This document shows, piece by piece, positions 28,880-40,219 of a stretch of 64,000 nt of DNA (position 1 is the stretch's first letter; every line of letters begins with the position of its first letter). The stretch covers positions 1 to 64,000 of the forward strand of contig CABWYS010000001.1 in the NCBI GenBank assembly GCA_902509555.1, read 5' to 3'. Below the pieces are notes generated by a model that worked only from the letters and a program-made list of their open reading frames with translations, had not been told where the DNA came from and did no database searches. The position numbers and the translations under genes are program-made. This stretch comes from an uncultured SAR86 cluster bacterium. Lineage in GTDB: Bacteria; Pseudomonadota; Gammaproteobacteria; Magnimaribacterales; D2472.

Positions 28880-29647
28880 CTATCGAAGTAAGCCTCTTTC
28901 AGATCTTTCAACTGAAGAAATAAAGGTTGTAAGCGCTTGATTATGATCTTTATTCAATGCATGCAAGTGTTTAATTGCATCATCGAGAGAATAACCTTTT
29001 CGATAGATAATTCTGTAGGCTTTTTTTACCAAGTTTACTGAATCAGTATCAAAATTATTTCGCTGCATTCCAATGGTATTCAAGCCTATTGGCCTCGCTG
29101 GATTAGCGGCAACTTTTACAAATGCAGGCACATCCATGGTAATTAATGTATTCAAACCTGTAAAAGAATAATCTCCTAATGAGCAAAATTGATGAACCAA
29201 GGTAACAGCTCCAAGAATTACATTATTTCCAACCGTGACATGCCCAGCCAAACCAGCAGTATTTGCAAATACGTTATGATTACCAACCACGCAATCATGG
29301 GCAATATGTGAATAAGCCATAAATAAATTTTCATCGCCTATAACCGTTTTAGACTTATCCTGAACAGTCCCACGATGAACTGTGACACCCTCTCGAAAAA
29401 TATTATTTTTACCAACCTCTAAGGTAGTAGCTTCACCATTGTATTTTTTATCAGGAGTGTCCTCACCAATAGTAGAGAATTGATAAAAGATATTACCAGC
29501 CTTAATCTTAGTTGGTCCCTTGATAACAACGTGAGAGTGTAGAATGCAATCTGGGCCTATTTCTACATCAGGTCCTATAACGCAAAAGGGACCAATTTTG
29601 GCAGATTGATCAATTTTTGAAGAAGGGTCTATAACTGAATTAGTCAT
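28880..29647 (-). CDS. lpxA: UDP-N-acetylglucosamine acyltransferase
   Basis: ORF; hexapeptide repeats, FREGVTVHRGT, MAYSHIAHDC, VTLVHQFCSLGDYSF. Confidence 0.97.
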   Translation of the reverse strand: MTNSVIDPSSKIDQSAKIGPFCVIGPDVEIGPDCILHSHVVIKGPTKIKAGNIFYQFSTIGEDTPDKKYNGEATTLEVGKNNIFREGVTVHRGTVQDKSKTVIGDENLFMAYSHIAHDCVVGNHNVFANTAGLAGHVTVGNNVILGAVTLVHQFCSLGDYSFTGLNTLITMDVPAFVKVAANPARPIGLNTIGMQRNNFDTDSVNLVKKAYRIIYRKGYSLDDAIKHLHALNKDHNQALTTFISSVERSERGLLR

Positions 29648-29649
29648 AC

Positions 29650-30090
29650 TTACTTAGGTCGGTCTGCACAAAGTATCGTTGCCTCACAAACATTTTTTCC
29701 GTCTACTTCAGCCTTACAATCAAATTTCCAAATCCCTCTTTTTTCAGATCGAATACTTGCATATAAATTAATAACTTCACCAGGACTTACTGGATTTTTA
29801 AATCTCACTTTATCAGCACCAGCAAAATAATAAATGCTTCCCTCTTCCGGGGTCTTGTTCATAGTCATAAATCCTAAAATACCAGCAGCTTGAGCAAGAG
29901 CCTCAATAATTAAAACTCCAGGCATGACTGGCTTATTAGGAAAATGGCCATTAAAAAAATCTTCATTAATTGAAACATTCTTTTGCGCATGAATACTCTT
30001 ACCCAATTCAACCGAAACAATTTTATCCACAAATAAGAAAGGATATCGGTGAGGTAAGTGTTTTAATATGTCTGAAAATTCATAGCTCAT
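29650..30090 (-). CDS. fabZ: 3-hydroxyacyl-ACP dehydratase
   Basis: [41 protein letters not shown]. Confidence 0.97.
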   Translation of the reverse strand: MSYEFSDILKHLPHRYPFLFVDKIVSVELGKSIHAQKNVSINEDFFNGHFPNKPVMPGVLIIEALAQAAGILGFMTMNKTPEEGSIYYFAGADKVRFKNPVSPGEVINLYASIRSEKRGIWKFDCKAEVDGKNVCEATILCADRPK

Positions 30091-31019
30091 TTTGATTGCC
30101 TTTGCTTGATAAAGACCGAAGATTTAGCCCAATCTTTTTGCTCCTGTGCTGGCATTATACCGACATAATTTCCAGGCTTATCAATACTTTTAGTAATAAG
30201 GGTATGAGCGCCAATTAGAACATTATCAGCGATGTTTAAATGACCAAGGATTCCAGATAAACCACCCATTTGAAGGTTTTTTCCTATAGTGGTTGAGCCT
30301 GCTATTGCGCAAGATGCTGCAATTGCAGAGCTCTCACCCAAAATCACATTATGAGCAATATGCACTTGATTATCTAATTTAACTCCATTGTGGATTTCGG
30401 TATTGTCTATAGCTCCTCGATCAATAGTGCACCCCGCTCCAACTTCCACATTGTCACCAATTATTAACTTACCTAATTGCTCAATTTTGATGTATCCATC
30501 CTTTTGAGGAGCATACCCAAAGCCATCAGAACCTAGTATTGAATTAAAATGAATGATGGTATTTTGTCCTATTTCAACATTCATTACCAAAGAAGAGTTT
30601 GCATGCACAATGGAATTTCTACCTATTTTACATTCCGGACCTATGTAGACATTGGGACCAATTATCACAGAATCGTGCACTTCGGCTGTTTCATGAACAA
30701 AGTAAGAAATAGATTTATCGGAGTATGGGTTGCGATGCTTTATAAACATTGAAGAAATTATCGCGTACGCAGCATATGGATCTTCAGCAATAATCCCAGG
30801 AGTTTCAAGCCGCATAGATAACTCAGGGCTTACAATAATTGCAGAGGCAGATGATTCTTTAAGAAATTTTTTGTATTTAGGATTAGCTAAAAAAGAAATG
30901 CATCCAGAGGATGCATTTTGAATTGTGGCTATAGAGCTGATGACTAGGTCCGGATCGCCAACCAGCTCACCTTTAACTTTATCAGCTAAGTCTTTAAGGC
31001 TATACGATGGCCCAGACAA
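30087..31019 (-). CDS. lpxD: UDP-3-O-(3-hydroxyacyl)glucosamine N-acyltransferase
   Basis: ORF; hexapeptide repeats, [31 protein letters not shown]. Confidence 0.97.
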   Translation of the reverse strand: MSGPSYSLKDLADKVKGELVGDPDLVISSIATIQNASSGCISFLANPKYKKFLKESSASAIIVSPELSMRLETPGIIAEDPYAAYAIISSMFIKHRNPYSDKSISYFVHETAEVHDSVIIGPNVYIGPECKIGRNSIVHANSSLVMNVEIGQNTIIHFNSILGSDGFGYAPQKDGYIKIEQLGKLIIGDNVEVGAGCTIDRGAIDNTEIHNGVKLDNQVHIAHNVILGESSAIAASCAIAGSTTIGKNLQMGGLSGILGHLNIADNVLIGAHTLITKSIDKPGNYVGIMPAQEQKDWAKSSVFIKQRQSK

Positions 31020-31021
31020 AC

Positions 31022-31555
31022 TTAATTGCTGTCTTCGCCATTCGCCGCAGCGACATCAAGCATTGATGTTACATCATCAGTAAGATCTAGAGCCGTGTCA
31101 GCAAATAAAACATTCTCTCTTCCAAGAAGCAACTTAACCTCTTTAGCAGCAATTAATTCAGAAAGAATTTTTTGAAGAGAGGGATTTAGATCTCTAAATA
31201 CTTTGTCGGCAGTTTCACTTTGTTTTGCTTGAACTTTTCCGACAATAAACTCTATGTCTTTACCTTTTTCTTGAATATCTCTTTGCATATCAGCAATTTC
31301 TTCCTGCGAAAGAGTTTCAGCATCTTTTTGGAGTTTTTCAGCAATGGCCTGACGCTCAGATTGTAATAAAGTAGCTCTTTCAATATTAGCCGCATACTCA
31401 GTTTCTTCTTCTAAAGCCTTGAAAGCATCTTGAGCAACTTGAGTAGCTAACACAGCATTACGCATATCAATCACAGCGATACCCTCTGCAGCAAAAGCTG
31501 GGATGGCTGCAAGCAATGATGCAATTAATAATGGTACAAATAATAATTTTTTCAT
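31022..31555 (-). CDS. skp: OmpH/Skp periplasmic chaperone
   Basis: ORF; signal peptide, IAVIDMRNAVLAT, coiled-coil; between bamA and lpxD. Confidence 0.9.
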   Translation of the reverse strand: MKKLLFVPLLIASLLAAIPAFAAEGIAVIDMRNAVLATQVAQDAFKALEEETEYAANIERATLLQSERQAIAEKLQKDAETLSQEEIADMQRDIQEKGKDIEFIVGKVQAKQSETADKVFRDLNPSLQKILSELIAAKEVKLLLGRENVLFADTALDLTDDVTSMLDVAAANGEDSN

Positions 31556-31624
31556 CTTTAACCCCTTACCCTTAAATGGTTGTTACATTTTATATCAATT
31601 GAAATAAAAAACACTAACTAATCT

Positions 31625-34036
31625 CTAAAACACTTGTCCGATGGTGAACTGGAATTCTTCGGTCCTATCAAACGGTCCATCGTTAAATGGCTGAGAAAAA
31701 CTAAAGCTCATTGGGCCAAAGCCTGTTATCCAAGTTACTCCAACCCCAATTGAATATCTTAAATCTTCGATAGATGGCTCAAAGCAATTAATCTGGTATT
31801 CCTGACAATCTGTAGAGAAAACATTACCGAAATCTAAAAAGAATGCAGATCGCATAGATCTTTGGTCTTCGATCATTGGAAGTTTGAAGATGAGCTGAAG
31901 ACTACCTTCAACTAAGAAGTTCCCTCCAATTGGGTCTCTTAGCTGCTGAAAACCATAAGGATTTTGAGCAATGGAATCTGGGACTCCATCACCATCGGTA
32001 TCAATAATTAATGGGCACTCCCCCGTTTTTGCATCGAATTCGTAGCACGGTGATGGCGTCACCCTAGGTCCCAAAGTATTAGACTCAAAGCCTCTTAATG
32101 AACGAGGGCCTCCTGAGTAAAAATTTTCAAAGAAAGGAGTTTTCTCAGTGTCTCCGTATGCTGCGGTGTATCCCAATTCTCCATCAAATCCAAAAACAAG
32201 ATTAGCAAAGCCTAAAGGGCGATAAAATTTTTGTCGTATATTTGTTTTAAAATAAGTGAGGTCACTGCCAGGAATGGTAGCTTGGAGCATGATGTCTGTT
32301 GAAGAGCCATAGGTAGGAAACATACCTCTATTTAAAGTAATTCTTGACCAAACAACTTGAGCTTTAAAAACATCAAATACTGTTCCTTCCGATGCAAGAA
32401 AATCTGCTATCTCTCTTGATGGGAGAGAGCCCGGATCAATATCGGTATTATCAAAATTAAGATTTAACCCTATTCTTTGGGTGTCACTTATAGGATAACC
32501 AAACTGGACACCCCCACCCATAGAGTTTGTTAGATAGTTTGCAACGTTATATTCACCATAATCAGTCACCCTATAATAGATACTATATCCCCTACTAACA
32601 CCGTCCATTGTGAAATAGGGATCAAAGAATGATACGTTATAGGCTTCTTGATAAACACTTTTGTTGATGCCTAAATTAAACCTATTACCAGAACCAAGAT
32701 AATTATTATCTGATAGATTTAAACCTAAATTCATCCCAAAATCACTGTAGCCAATCGAACCTCCAATGCTTGAAGTGCTCTCTTCCTCAACAGTAAACTC
32801 AATATCAACTTGATCTTCTGTGCCTGGTACTGGGATTGTTTCTACATTAACTTCTTTAAAGAAACCCAGTCTTTCTAAGCGAACTTTCGATCCTTCAATT
32901 AAATTATCGGAAGCCCAAGCCCCCTCAAACTGGCGCATCTCTCTTCGCAGAACTTCATCATTTGTTAAATAGTTGCCTGCAAATAAAATCTTTCTTGCAT
33001 AAGTTCGACTTCCAGGTTGAACAAGGAAAAAGAGAGATACAGTATTATCATCTTGGCTAATTTCAGGATTTCCAGTGACCTCAGCAAACGTATAGCCTTC
33101 ATTACCCAAGAGATTAACAAAATATTCTTCAATTTGAGTTATTTGTGCTTGAGAGTAAATTTGATCTTTTTGACTATCAATCACAGGTGTATACATTTGC
33201 TCATTTAAGGGCATGTCACCTATAACAGTTACTTCGTCAATTGTGTATTGCTCCCCTTCAGTAATACTTAAGGTAATGAAAATATCCTTTTTATCTTTTG
33301 AAACAGAAACTTGTGAAGATTCGATAGAAAATTTTAAATATCCTCTATCGAGATAAAAAGATTCTAAATTTTCTATGTCGCCTTGTAATTTTTCTTTTGA
33401 GTATTTATTTTTATTCGAGAGAAAGGAGTACCACTTACCCTCCTTAAGCTCAAAACCGGTCATCAAATCTTCATCAGAAAAAAGTTCATTGCCGATGATA
33501 TTAACTTTTTTTATTTTAGCGCTTTCACCCTCATCAATGATGATCTTTAGCTCAATGGTATTTCTTGGCTTGTCAACGGTCTCAATCTCTACATTTGCAC
33601 CATATCTGCCTTGCGAAGCATACTGTCTGACCAGCTCACTCTTCATACCATTTAGAGTAGAGCGCTTATATACTTGGCCTTCTGCAATGCCAGCACCCTC
33701 AAGCCCTTTTAACAAATCCTCTGATTTTAATGCTTTGTTGCCCTCTAGCTCAATCGCAGAAATAGATGGTCTTTCCAAGACACTGATAATTAAGGCGTTT
33801 CCATCTTTACCGATTTGAATATCATTAAATTGAGCAGTTGCAAATAATGCTCTGGAGATTTCAGAAACTTTTCCTTGATTCATAGTGTCACCAACATTCA
33901 CTGGGATAGCAGTGAAGATGCTGCCAATAGAGACTCTTTGCAAGCCAACTATCCTTATATCGGTGATCAAAAACTCATCAAACGCAGTAGCTGAAAATGA
34001 TATGAAAGCAAGAAGGTACAGCGCTATTTTTTTCAT
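31625..34036 (-). CDS. bamA: Outer membrane protein assembly factor BamA
   Basis: ORF; POTRA repeats, FFSGGPRSLRGFESNTLGPR, C-terminal FTIGQVF. Confidence 0.97.
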   Translation of the reverse strand: MKKIALYLLAFISFSATAFDEFLITDIRIVGLQRVSIGSIFTAIPVNVGDTMNQGKVSEISRALFATAQFNDIQIGKDGNALIISVLERPSISAIELEGNKALKSEDLLKGLEGAGIAEGQVYKRSTLNGMKSELVRQYASQGRYGANVEIETVDKPRNTIELKIIIDEGESAKIKKVNIIGNELFSDEDLMTGFELKEGKWYSFLSNKNKYSKEKLQGDIENLESFYLDRGYLKFSIESSQVSVSKDKKDIFITLSITEGEQYTIDEVTVIGDMPLNEQMYTPVIDSQKDQIYSQAQITQIEEYFVNLLGNEGYTFAEVTGNPEISQDDNTVSLFFLVQPGSRTYARKILFAGNYLTNDEVLRREMRQFEGAWASDNLIEGSKVRLERLGFFKEVNVETIPVPGTEDQVDIEFTVEEESTSSIGGSIGYSDFGMNLGLNLSDNNYLGSGNRFNLGINKSVYQEAYNVSFFDPYFTMDGVSRGYSIYYRVTDYGEYNVANYLTNSMGGGVQFGYPISDTQRIGLNLNFDNTDIDPGSLPSREIADFLASEGTVFDVFKAQVVWSRITLNRGMFPTYGSSTDIMLQATIPGSDLTYFKTNIRQKFYRPLGFANLVFGFDGELGYTAAYGDTEKTPFFENFYSGGPRSLRGFESNTLGPRVTPSPCYEFDAKTGECPLIIDTDGDGVPDSIAQNPYGFQQLRDPIGGNFLVEGSLQLIFKLPMIEDQRSMRSAFFLDFGNVFSTDCQEYQINCFEPSIEDLRYSIGVGVTWITGFGPMSFSFSQPFNDGPFDRTEEFQFTIGQVF

Positions 34037-34044
34037 TTGAAAGA

Positions 34045-35388
34045 TTACAAAAATTTAGAGATATCGTTAAATACAGCAAAGATCATAAGAAATCCAACTG
34101 CCACCCAGCCTGACATATAAAATAGATTTTCCATCTTTTCCGGCATAGGTGAACCTCGAACAGCCTCAATGCCCAGCATAACAAGTTGGCCGCCATCTAG
34201 AACTGGAATTGGCAATAGGTTTAATACTCCCAAACTAATACTTAACAGAGCCATTAGATATAAAAATGGCATGAAACCAGCTTTAGCAGTATCTCCAGCC
34301 ATCTGAACAATACCAATTGGACCACTAAGATTTTGCGTGCCTAAATCTCTGGTAATCATTTTGCCAACAAAGGTTAATGTTTTAATGCTCAGGTTATATG
34401 TTTCATAGGCTCCTTTTGAAAGAGAGTCAAAAAAGGATCTTTTTAAGCCAGGCATTATGCCTATATATTTTTCTTCGTTACCGTCAGCATTTGTTCTGGT
34501 GCTCAGCGGTATATTTAAGTATAAAGTTTGCTCAGCTCTAAGAATCTTTAAATCTAAATCTGAGCCCTGATAGTCTTGTAAAAATACTCTTAGATCCTCA
34601 AATGACTTAATAGACTGACTGTTCACGGCCAAAATACGATCATTAATCATTAATCCACTTTTGGCAGCTTCTGAATCTTTTGCGATCACACCTACAGTAG
34701 GTTGTAATTTCATGGATAAGTCAAAACCCATAAAATTTTCTGGTGCATTTTGCTCGTCTGGATTTGAAAGATAATTTTCTACAGGAACAGATACAGTATA
34801 TTCAGATGCGCGTGAGCCAGTGATAAAATTAAAATTAATCATTCCATTGGTTCCTGATAATGAAAGCAACTCTAGCCTAATATCCTGAAGGCTAGAAACT
34901 TGTTTTTCATTAATAGAAATAAGTATATCCCCCGCCTTGAGCGAAGAATTGCTCTGAAGGTATTGAGAGGAAATATTAGATACCTCGGGGATAAATTGAC
35001 GCTCAACAGAATTAACAAAGATTGCAGATAAAATGCCTATAGCAAGTATAAAATTTGCAACTGGGCCTGCCAGCATAACGAGTGCCCTTTGCCACTTCGG
35101 CTTGCTTTCAAAAGTATTCTCATTTTGCTCATCAGTTAATGGTTGCTGGAGTTCCAATTCCTCTAATGCCGCTTTCTCTGTATGAAATGCTACATATCCG
35201 CCCAATGGAAGTGCAGATAGAGCAAATTCAGTGCCATGCTTATCGAGTTTTTTATAGATAACAGGACCCATACCCATTGAGAAGCGATAGATATGAATGT
35301 TACACATCCTTCCAACAATAAAATGCCCAAATTCATGTATGGCAATGAGAACGCCTAGTAATACTATTGCTGAAAGTAGATAAATCAT
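34045..35388 (-). CDS. rseP: RIP metalloprotease RseP
   Basis: ORF; AIHEFGHFIVGRM, two PDZ regions, LLPIPVLDGGQL. Confidence 0.96.
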   Translation of the reverse strand: MIYLLSAIVLLGVLIAIHEFGHFIVGRMCNIHIYRFSMGMGPVIYKKLDKHGTEFALSALPLGGYVAFHTEKAALEELELQQPLTDEQNENTFESKPKWQRALVMLAGPVANFILAIGILSAIFVNSVERQFIPEVSNISSQYLQSNSSLKAGDILISINEKQVSSLQDIRLELLSLSGTNGMINFNFITGSRASEYTVSVPVENYLSNPDEQNAPENFMGFDLSMKLQPTVGVIAKDSEAAKSGLMINDRILAVNSQSIKSFEDLRVFLQDYQGSDLDLKILRAEQTLYLNIPLSTRTNADGNEEKYIGIMPGLKRSFFDSLSKGAYETYNLSIKTLTFVGKMITRDLGTQNLSGPIGIVQMAGDTAKAGFMPFLYLMALLSISLGVLNLLPIPVLDGGQLVMLGIEAVRGSPMPEKMENLFYMSGWVAVGFLMIFAVFNDISKFL

Positions 35389-35401
35389 GTTATTGAAAAA
35401 T

Positions 35402-36553
35402 TTAGTGTAGAGATTTTATCACCTTCTCTGCTTGAATGCGTGCTTGTTTATCATAATCAAATATATCGTCTAAAGTGTTCACCTTAGAACATGAAAAGTG
35501 ATTAAAAGTTCGTTGAATAACTTGATATATATCAACAAAATCAATCTTTTTAGTCAGGAAGGCATCTACCGCAATCTCATTGGAAGCATTGAAAATAACC
35601 CCTAGGTTTCCTTTCTTATTGCAGACTTCTCTAGCCATCTCAAAAATGACATCTCTTCCATCTAAAATTGGCTCAAATGATAAATTTAATCCAGGAAAAT
35701 CAATTGCTTCAAAATTAATGGATAGCCTTTGATCCAAGCCTAGCGCATTTGCAATTGGTACTTCCATATTTGGATTACTCATCTGAGCTATGGTAGACCC
35801 ATCAATAAATGTAACCATTGAATGAATAATACTTTGAGGGTGAACCACAATCTCAATCTGAGATTCAGGAATTTGGAAAAGATAATGAGCTTCAATTAAT
35901 TCTAAACATTTATTAACTAAGGTTGCGGAATCAATCGTAATTTTGGTGCCCATACTCCAGGTAGGATGTTTTAAGGCATCTTGTAATGTCACCCCACTTA
36001 ACTCCTTAAATGTCTTTTCCCTAAATGGACCTCCTGACGCAGTGATCATAATTTTAGAAATTTCTTTTAAATCTCTATGCGGAGGAAAACATTGATAGAT
36101 AGCATTATGCTCACTGTCAACTGGAATAATTTCTGAATTTTTGGTTTGAGCAAGCGGCATTAAAATATCACCAGCGGCAACTATGCTTTCTTTGTTTGCG
36201 ATAAGAATAGTTTTACCAGCGTCAATAGCAAAATAACTTGCTTTCAAACCAGCAAATCCTGAGATTGCTGAAATTACGATGTCAACGCTTGGATCTTGAA
36301 TCAGCGCTTGTAATTCGTTTTCAGTATTGAGAATATTTGAATGTGATTGCAACAAACCATGTGATTTATCAAGATGAGATTCAGCTATGAAAATATGTTC
36401 TGGACTAAACTCTTTTGCTATTTGTTGAGCCTTATCAAGGTTGCCTCCAAGTCCAATACCAAATAAATGAAAATGTTCTTTATTTTGCCTTATTACATTT
36501 AGACAGCTATCTCCAATGCTGCCCGTTGCTCCCAATAAAACAATATTCTTCAT
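35402..36553 (-). CDS. dxr: 1-deoxy-D-xylulose 5-phosphate reductoisomerase
   Basis: ORF; LLGATGSIGDSCLNVI, LIANKESIVAAG, PVDSEHNAIYQC, ITASGGPFRE. Confidence 0.97.
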   Translation of the reverse strand: MKNIVLLGATGSIGDSCLNVIRQNKEHFHLFGIGLGGNLDKAQQIAKEFSPEHIFIAESHLDKSHGLLQSHSNILNTENELQALIQDPSVDIVISAISGFAGLKASYFAIDAGKTILIANKESIVAAGDILMPLAQTKNSEIIPVDSEHNAIYQCFPPHRDLKEISKIMITASGGPFREKTFKELSGVTLQDALKHPTWSMGTKITIDSATLVNKCLELIEAHYLFQIPESQIEIVVHPQSIIHSMVTFIDGSTIAQMSNPNMEVPIANALGLDQRLSINFEAIDFPGLNLSFEPILDGRDVIFEMAREVCNKKGNLGVIFNASNEIAVDAFLTKKIDFVDIYQVIQRTFNHFSCSKVNTLDDIFDYDKQARIQAEKVIKSLH

Positions 36554-37362
36554 GCCATTAATTTAGTTAATACAATAAAAATTGGCACAACGGCAATATG
36601 TGAATCTAAACGATCCCAAATACCTCCATGCCCAGGAATTAATGATCCACTATCTTTTAAAGACTTATCTCTTTTGAGCTGACTTTCAAAATAGTCGCCA
36701 ATAAATGCAAAAGGTAGGCTAATTAATGAAGCTACTACTAAATCAAATGAAATTAAGTTGTAGAAATATATTACTGATACAAAGATTGCGGCAAATCCAA
36801 TCCCACCCAACAAACCTTCGATGGTTTTGTTTGGACTAATTTCTGGAAATAGTGGAGTTTTACCAATGCTGCTGCCAACTAGATAGGCCCCAACATCAGC
36901 TAAAACAGTATTAAATAAGATTACAAAAAGTACAAAAAATTTATTTATATTATTAAATTCTGAAAATGCTATTAAATATATGAGGCCATACACAAAGCCA
37001 AGCACCAATAAAAACCCCAAATAGTTATTATTAAAACTGAAAAATGTTGAACTTTTATTTGTTATCAAATAAAAGCCGTATATAAACCAGAAACTTGAGA
37101 TGATCAAAAGAAAGAAATCTATAAAGCCTTTTGTATAGAAGATAGAGAATAGAACAAGGGTTACAAAAAATATGATTTGCTTTAAATCTATTTTTAACTC
37201 AGATAGCATAAGCCATTCTTTGATCAACAGAAATCCAGCAGCCATTACAAGGGTCAAAATAAGGAAAATATTTTGTAAGTATAGGACTCCAAATATACAG
37301 AAAACTAAACTTAATGCAGCGGGTAATCTTTGAAGAATATTTTTATAAAGTTCGTTTGCCAA
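36550..37362 (-). CDS. cdsA: Phosphatidate cytidylyltransferase
   Basis: ORF; SPNKTIEGLLGGIG, KDSGSLIPGHGGIWDRLDS. Confidence 0.95.
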   Translation of the reverse strand: MANELYKNILQRLPAALSLVFCIFGVLYLQNIFLILTLVMAAGFLLIKEWLMLSELKIDLKQIIFFVTLVLFSIFYTKGFIDFFLLIISSFWFIYGFYLITNKSSTFFSFNNNYLGFLLVLGFVYGLIYLIAFSEFNNINKFFVLFVILFNTVLADVGAYLVGSSIGKTPLFPEISPNKTIEGLLGGIGFAAIFVSVIYFYNLISFDLVVASLISLPFAFIGDYFESQLKRDKSLKDSGSLIPGHGGIWDRLDSHIAVVPIFIVLTKLMA

Positions 37363-38074
37363 AACGCCTCTCCGTATTTGAAAATGCTTCTAAGCACTTT
37401 ATAAATTCCTCCTCCGTAAAATCTGGCCAGAGTGTGTTTGTAAATTGAATCTCAGTATAAGCTAAATGATATAACAAGAAATTACTTATTCGGTGATCTC
37501 CACCAGTTCTAATTAATAAATCTAGTTCATTAATAGGCGCTTTTAGGTATCTGAAAAAAATCTCATTAGAAATATCTTCTTCAGAAAGTTTTTCTGATTT
37601 AATATCGCTTGCGATTAATTTTGTTGCTTCAATTATATCTGCACGGCCTCCATACCCAAGTGCAATATTTAATTTAAGCCTTGGATCTTGAAATGCAGTC
37701 GCTCTTTCAGCTTCTTCGATCGCACCAACAACATCATCACCAAAAGAGGAATAGTCTCCAAAAAAATTTAATCTTACCGCTTGATTAACTAATTCTGGAA
37801 CTTGGGAATCTATCGCGCTAATAATCAGTTTTTTAATTCCAAGAATTTCTTTTTTAGGACGCGACCAGTTTTCAGTACTAAAGGCATATAAACTGAGAGA
37901 CTCTAACTGAGCTTTTGCCGCAGACTCAACAATTTTTCTAACAACATCAACACCTTTTTCATGTCCCGAAGTAACATTCAAAGTATTCTTTTTGGCCCAT
38001 CTGCCGTTGCCATCCATGATAATTGCAGCATTAATCCCTGGAAGGTTGAGTGATGATTGCTTCTTTTCTGCCAT
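37343..38074 (-). CDS. uppS: Undecaprenyl diphosphate synthase
   Basis: ORF; AAIIMDGNGRWAKK, GHEKGVDVVR, LYAFSTENWSRPKKE, DLLIRTGGDHRISNFLLYHLAYTE. Confidence 0.96.
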   Translation of the reverse strand: MAEKKQSSLNLPGINAAIIMDGNGRWAKKNTLNVTSGHEKGVDVVRKIVESAAKAQLESLSLYAFSTENWSRPKKEILGIKKLIISAIDSQVPELVNQAVRLNFFGDYSSFGDDVVGAIEEAERATAFQDPRLKLNIALGYGGRADIIEATKLIASDIKSEKLSEEDISNEIFFRYLKAPINELDLLIRTGGDHRISNFLLYHLAYTEIQFTNTLWPDFTEEEFIKCLEAFSNTERRFGKRTL

Positions 38075-38094
38075 TCTGGCTGGATATGAAATAA

Positions 38095-38649
38095 CTAAAT
38101 TTCTATTAAATCTTCTTCTTTTTGTTTTAGCTCTGCGTCAACAAGGCCAATAAAATGATCAGTTTCCTTTTGAACTAGATCTTCGATCCGCTTGAGATCA
38201 TCCTCAGAAAAATCTCCAGCTTTTTGTTGATCTTTTGCAGTGTTGTTTGCATCCCTTCGAGTATTTCTTATAGAAATTCTAGAATTCTCAGCTTCATTTC
38301 TTGCTTGTTTGATGTACTCTTGACGAGTCTCTTCTGTTAAAGCAGGCATTGTTAGCCTAATCAAATCACCACTTGTGCTTGGGTTTAAACCTAAATCGGA
38401 TGCCATAATTGCTTTTTCTATTTCTCCAATAAGAGATTTATCCCACGGAGAAATAGCCAAAGTTCTTCCTTCCTCTACAGAAATATTTGCAGCTTGATTG
38501 ATTGGAGTGGGATTTCCGTAATAATCAATTCTAACAGAATCAAGAATGCTGGGATTGGCTCTACCTGTTCTAATTTTATTAAATTCATGAGCTAGTGAAT
38601 CAATAGCTTTCTGCATCTTAGGTTTAATTTGATTAATAATTTCGTTCAT
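38095..38649 (-). CDS. frr: Ribosome recycling factor
   Basis: ORF; LAHEFNKIRTGRANPSILDSVRIDYYGNPTP. Confidence 0.97.
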   Translation of the reverse strand: MNEIINQIKPKMQKAIDSLAHEFNKIRTGRANPSILDSVRIDYYGNPTPINQAANISVEEGRTLAISPWDKSLIGEIEKAIMASDLGLNPSTSGDLIRLTMPALTEETRQEYIKQARNEAENSRISIRNTRRDANNTAKDQQKAGDFSEDDLKRIEDLVQKETDHFIGLVDAELKQKEEDLIEI

Positions 38650-38651
38650 AA

Positions 38652-39365
38652 CTATGATATTAATGTTCCAATTTCCTCACCGCAAGCAATTCTTTTCAAA
38701 GCATCTAGATGATTTAAGTTAAATACTTTCAAGGGTAGATTGTGATCTCTAGCTAGAGTTAGAGCCGTTGCATCCATAACTTTGAGGTTTTTTTGAATTG
38801 CTTCATCAAAAGAAAGGGATGGATAAAATGTAGCATTTGAATCTTTTTCAGGATCAGCAGAATATACTCCATCAACCCTAGTTGCTTTCAACATAATGTC
38901 TGCTTCTGTTTCAATAGCTCTGAGACACCCTGCACTATCGGTGGTAAAAAATGGATTACCGGTTCCAGCTGTGAAAATAACAACGAAATCGTTAGATAGA
39001 AGTTGAATTGCTAGCCGTCTGTCATAATGCTCTGCAACACCAGACATTGAAATGGCTGACATAACTCTAGTCTGGACTCCCGCCCTTTCTAAAGCATCTC
39101 TTAAAGCAATACCATTCATAACAGTTGCTAGCATACCCATATGATCACCAGCGACTCTATCCATTCCGGCTTTACTTAATTTTTCACCCCGAAAAAGATT
39201 CCCTCCTCCTATGACAATTCCAATCTGCGCTCCAAGCTCTTTGCAATCTTTAACAGATTGAGCCATTTGGTCTAGTATTTTAGGATCTATTCCATGATCA
39301 TCATCTCCAGCAACAGCCTCTCCGCTAAATTTTACGAGAAGGCGCTTATAGGAGAGTGATGTCAT
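38652..39365 (-). CDS. pyrH: UMP kinase
   Basis: [46 protein letters not shown]. Confidence 0.97.
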   Translation of the reverse strand: MTSLSYKRLLVKFSGEAVAGDDDHGIDPKILDQMAQSVKDCKELGAQIGIVIGGGNLFRGEKLSKAGMDRVAGDHMGMLATVMNGIALRDALERAGVQTRVMSAISMSGVAEHYDRRLAIQLLSNDFVVIFTAGTGNPFFTTDSAGCLRAIETEADIMLKATRVDGVYSADPEKDSNATFYPSLSFDEAIQKNLKVMDATALTLARDHNLPLKVFNLNHLDALKRIACGEEIGTLIS

Positions 39366-40219
39366 TGTTGGAGTTGTTCAGCTACCTCTGCTGCAAAATC
39401 TTTAACCTCAACCTCTATCCCTTCACCAACTTTAAAGCGAGCAAAAGATATAATTGATGTGCTGTTTTCTTTTAATAATTCTTCGATTGATTGATCTGGA
39501 TTTTTTACAAAGCCTTGAGAAACTAAGGTAACCTCAGACAGAAATCTCTTAACCTTGCCTTCTACCATTTTTTCCATAATGGATGCGTCTTTTCCAGATT
39601 CCTCTGCTTGGGCTAAAAATATTGATCTTTCTCTTTCAAGCAGCTCAGGATCAATATCCTCTGATTGCAAGCAGCTCGGATTTGTTGCAGATACATGCAT
39701 AGCTAAATCTTTTGCCAATTCTTTATTATCTGAATCAATAGAAACTAAAGCGGCCAACCTTCCGTCTGAATGAACGTATGACCCAATACAACCACCAGAT
39801 GGAACTTCAAGCGTTTCAAGTCTTCTTAACTGGATATTCTCTCCAATAGACTGAATTAATGATTGCCTCTTCTCTTCAAATGCCGAGTTCAAATCAGCAA
39901 TATCATTTACTTGATTGCTAGCAAGATGCTCAGCAATATCATTGGCAAAATCCTTGAACTGAGAATCTTTAGCAGCAAAATCTGTTTCTGAATTAATTTC
40001 TACAAGACTGGTGTATTCAGAATTCTCTGCAATCTTTACCTCGCCATCAGCAGCAACTCTTGAAGCTTTTTTCTCGGCCTTTAGTGAGCTATTTGCTCTC
40101 AGAAGATCTACAGCCATTTCTAGATCACCATCTGTTTCAACAAGTGCCTTTTTGCATTCCATCATGCCTACGCCAGTCATCTCTCTTAGTTCTTTAACTT
40201 GGGTTGCAGTAATGCTCAT
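39362..40219 (-). CDS. tsf: Elongation factor Ts
   Basis: [47 protein letters not shown]. Confidence 0.97.
   Translation of the reverse strand: MSITATQVKELREMTGVGMMECKKALVETDGDLEMAVDLLRANSSLKAEKKASRVAADGEVKIAENSEYTSLVEINSETDFAAKDSQFKDFANDIAEHLASNQVNDIADLNSAFEEKRQSLIQSIGENIQLRRLETLEVPSGGCIGSYVHSDGRLAALVSIDSDNKELAKDLAMHVSATNPSCLQSEDIDPELLERERSIFLAQAEESGKDASIMEKMVEGKVKRFLSEVTLVSQGFVKNPDQSIEELLKENSTSIISFARFKVGEGIEVEVKDFAAEVAEQLQQ

Noticed and set aside
33375-33818. 147-aa plus-strand ORF
   Set aside because: Antisense shadow within bamA POTRA region.
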